From Clostridia bacterium (GTDB lineage Bacteria > Bacillota > Clostridia > TANB77 > CAG-508): DNA of 54,304 nucleotides. The stretch lies in the NCBI GenBank assembly GCA_022797215.1, contig JAAWKD010000011.1, positions 1 through 54,304 of the forward strand, read 5' to 3'. Numbering within the stretch: the first letter of the stretch is position 1; each line of letters opens with the position of its first letter. The position numbers and the translations under genes are program-made. Below the pieces are notes generated by a model that was not told where the DNA came from, ran no database searches, and saw nothing but the letters and a program-made list of their open reading frames with translations. This document shows, in pieces, positions 52,576-54,304 of this stretch.

Positions 52576-54015
52576 ATGTCACGAGAAGATTATGAAGTAG
52601 TCATTGGACTTGAAATACATGCAGAACTTTCTACTAAGACAAAAATCTTTTGTAGTTGTGAGACTGAATTTGGAGCAGATCCAAATACTCATATCTGTCC
52701 AATTTGTACAGCAATGCCTGGTACACTTCCAGTATTAAATGAAAAAGTGGTAGAATATGCAGTAAAAGCAGGACTAGCAACTGGATGTACAATTGCAAGA
52801 GATAGCAAAAATGATAGAAAAAACTATTTTTATCCTGATACTCCAAGAGCTTATCAAATATCACAATTTGATAAACCACTTTGTGAACATGGAGAAGTAG
52901 AAATTGAAGAAGATGGAGAAAAAAAGAAAATTGGAATTACTAGAATTCATATAGAAGATGATGCAGGGAAACTAAATCATAATGAGTTCGGAGGAGGAAG
53001 TCTAGTTGACTTAAATAGAGCAGGTGTACCATTAATTGAAATTGTATCAGAACCAGATATGAGGTCAAGTAAAGATGCAGAAAATTATTTAAGAAAAATC
53101 AAATCTATTTTAGAATATATTGAAGTTTCAGATTGTAAAATGCAAGAAGGATCCTTAAGAGCAGATGTTAATGTATCTGTTAGAAAAAAAGGTGCTAAAG
53201 AATTTGGTACACGTACTGAGATGAAAAATATGAACTCTTTTAGATCTATGGTAAGAGCCATTGAATATGAGGCAGAAAGGCAAATTGAAGTCATAGAAGA
53301 AGGTGGAATCATTACACAAGAAACTCTAAGATGGGATGATGTATCAGGAAAGACCTTTTCTATGAGAGATAAAGAAGATGCACAAGATTACCGTTATTTC
53401 CCAGAACCGGATTTAGTGGCTATTCGTTTATCAGAGGAATATATTGAAAATATTAGAAAGAACTTGCCAGAATTACCAGAAAGTAGACGTGTAAGATATT
53501 TGACTGAATATAAATTGTCTGAAAAAGATAGTAGAATGTTAACAGCATCTAAGTATTTATCGAATATGTTTGAAGATGCTTTAGCGATGTGTGGTAATCC
53601 AAAAGCAGTAGCAAACTGGCTATTATCAGATGTTTCAAGAATTCTAAATGAGAAAGAAATAGAACCAGAACAAATACCATTTACAGCGAATCAGTTAGCA
53701 AAAATGATAGAGTTAATTGAGAAGGGAACCATCAGTTCTGCAATTGGTAAAAAGGTATTAGAGGAGTTATTTGAAAATCCAAGAGATCCAGAAGAAATTA
53801 TCAAAGAAAATGGATGGCTTCAAATTTCTGATGAAGGAGCTATTAAAGAAGTAGTGACAAGGATATTAGAAAATAACCCACAATCTATAGTAGATTACAA
53901 AGCAGGAAAAGATAGAGCATTAGGTTTCTTGGTTGGACAAGCCATGAAAGAAACCAAAGGAAAAGCAAATCCACAAATGCTTAACAAGATGTTCTTAGAA
54001 GAGTTGAATAAATAG
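52576..54015 (+). CDS. gatB: Glutamyl/aspartyl-tRNA amidotransferase subunit B
   Basis: The tRNA-binding and kinase subunit. 479 residues; AAGGAGG 8 nt before the ATG. Conserved EVVIGLEIHAELSTKTKIFC start, zinc-binding Cys residues (CSCE, CPIC), DLNRAGVPLIEIVSEPD and the QDYRYFPEPDL motif. The C-terminal helical YqeY-like tail ends in NPQMLNKMFLEELNK. No in-frame CGG. Confidence 0.97.
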   Translation: MSREDYEVVIGLEIHAELSTKTKIFCSCETEFGADPNTHICPICTAMPGTLPVLNEKVVEYAVKAGLATGCTIARDSKNDRKNYFYPDTPRAYQISQFDKPLCEHGEVEIEEDGEKKKIGITRIHIEDDAGKLNHNEFGGGSLVDLNRAGVPLIEIVSEPDMRSSKDAENYLRKIKSILEYIEVSDCKMQEGSLRADVNVSVRKKGAKEFGTRTEMKNMNSFRSMVRAIEYEAERQIEVIEEGGIITQETLRWDDVSGKTFSMRDKEDAQDYRYFPEPDLVAIRLSEEYIENIRKNLPELPESRRVRYLTEYKLSEKDSRMLTASKYLSNMFEDALAMCGNPKAVANWLLSDVSRILNEKEIEPEQIPFTANQLAKMIELIEKGTISSAIGKKVLEELFENPRDPEEIIKENGWLQISDEGAIKEVVTRILENNPQSIVDYKAGKDRALGFLVGQAMKETKGKANPQMLNKMFLEELNK

Positions 54016-54029
54016 CGAGCATCAAACTA

Positions 54030-54067
54030 ATTGTTGTATTCTTTGACTACGCAAAGCCTACAACAAT
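54030..54067 (+). terminator. Hairpin after gatB
   Basis: ATTGTTGTA pairs with TACAACAAT, with an inner CTTTG/CAAAG stem. A second small hairpin (AGAAAC/GTTTCT) follows. No long T run, so termination is likely but not certain. The rest of 54068-54257 shows no gene. Confidence 0.55.
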
Positions 54068-54257
54068 AGTTTATGCATATTCAGAAACTCACTGTTTCTG
54101 CCACTGGCAGCGTTCGTTTCTTCATCAGAATGGGGACATACCTTAAATTAATAAAATATTAAAACAATTATACTAATAAGTTTGTTTATTTTTGTACAGA
54201 CTACAAGCTTTATTACTGTAATTGTTTTTTTAATGTATTAAATTTTAGATAAGATAC

Positions 54258-54285
54258 TTGACAAAATAGAAAAATATTGTATAAT
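54258..54285 (+). promoter_or_regulatory. Strong promoter at the window end
   Basis: TTGACA, 16-bp spacer and TATAAT. The gene it drives lies beyond the window. Confidence 0.8.
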
Positions 54286-54286
54286 T

Positions 54287-54304
54287 GTATTAATGCATTA
54301 ATAC
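54287..54304. promoter_or_regulatory. 18-bp perfect palindrome just after the -10 box
   Basis: GTATTAATGCATTAATAC is fully self-complementary and covers the expected transcription start, the classical place for a repressor operator. Confidence 0.75.

Noticed and set aside
1..54304. Simple reassignment of CGG to another amino acid or to stop
   Set aside because: The frame changes at each plus-strand site, so a triplet reassignment alone cannot restore the proteins.
1..54304. prfB-like programmed +1 frameshift with CTT TGA and a Shine-Dalgarno stimulator
   Set aside because: No stop codon lies at the shift point, the preceding codons all differ, and no consistent upstream AGGGGG element is present.
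1..54304. All shifted genes are ordinary pseudogenes
   Set aside because: Apart from the fragment at 1-300, none carries another stop or deletion, and murE and ftsW are expected to be needed. The single kind of lesion is not what random decay gives.

Overview
The window is an AT-rich chromosomal segment from a Gram-positive, endospore-former-related bacterium, most likely an uncultured gut-type Clostridia. Supporting signs are AGA-dominated arginine usage, strong AGGAGG ribosome sites, an mDAP-type MurE, SpoVD/FtsW-type murein genes, GatCAB, TrmFO and AdhE. No rRNA, tRNA or CRISPR array was seen.

Layout: 1-300 is a decayed copy of part of a SpoVD-like penicillin-binding protein gene. 638-12283 encodes a secreted cohesin-dockerin protein and a 3554-residue secreted M26-like metalloprotease with GLUG repeats. 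12570-26351 is a division/cell-wall cluster (spoVD-like gene, unknown gene, murE, mraY, ftsW, murG; no murF or murD). The spoVD-like gene is split by a 5.2 kb element (14442-19633) carrying a large serine recombinase, a phosphoribosyltransferase plus SLOG-like pair and a candidate structured RNA. Clean excision between its 14-bp direct repeats would restore the reading frame. 26558-36193 holds topA, a SNF2-family helicase, trmFO and a coiled-coil protein. 36336-40979 holds rpsL, rpsG, fusA and tuf. 41398-47036 holds a RelE-type toxin-antitoxin pair, a TM2 protein, an NlpC/P60 hydrolase, comEC and hicAB. 47772-54015 holds adhE and gatCAB. Five small minus-strand genes sit between the operons as isolated cassettes.

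The most striking observation concerns the codon CGG. Reading all plus-strand genes, I find ten in-frame CGG codons, including one in the decayed fragment. At eight or nine of them the conserved protein continues only if the ribosome skips the C and reads GGA or GGT as glycine; the ComEC C-terminal site is compatible but not decisive. The genes are the spoVD-like gene and its fragment, the serine recombinase, murE, ftsW, the SNF2 helicase, the relE toxin and comEC (three sites). No plus-strand gene shows CGG read as ordinary arginine, although CGG occurs freely across codon boundaries. The codons before CGG differ in every case, so this is not a prfB-like slippery site. It looks like genome-wide +1 frameshifting, or four-base decoding of CGGN as glycine, perhaps because CGG is unassigned. 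rpsL, rpsG, fusA, tuf, topA, adhE and gatCAB have no such site. Counter-evidence exists: three small minus-strand genes carry one in-frame CGG each, at codons 7-11, where the zero frame stays open.
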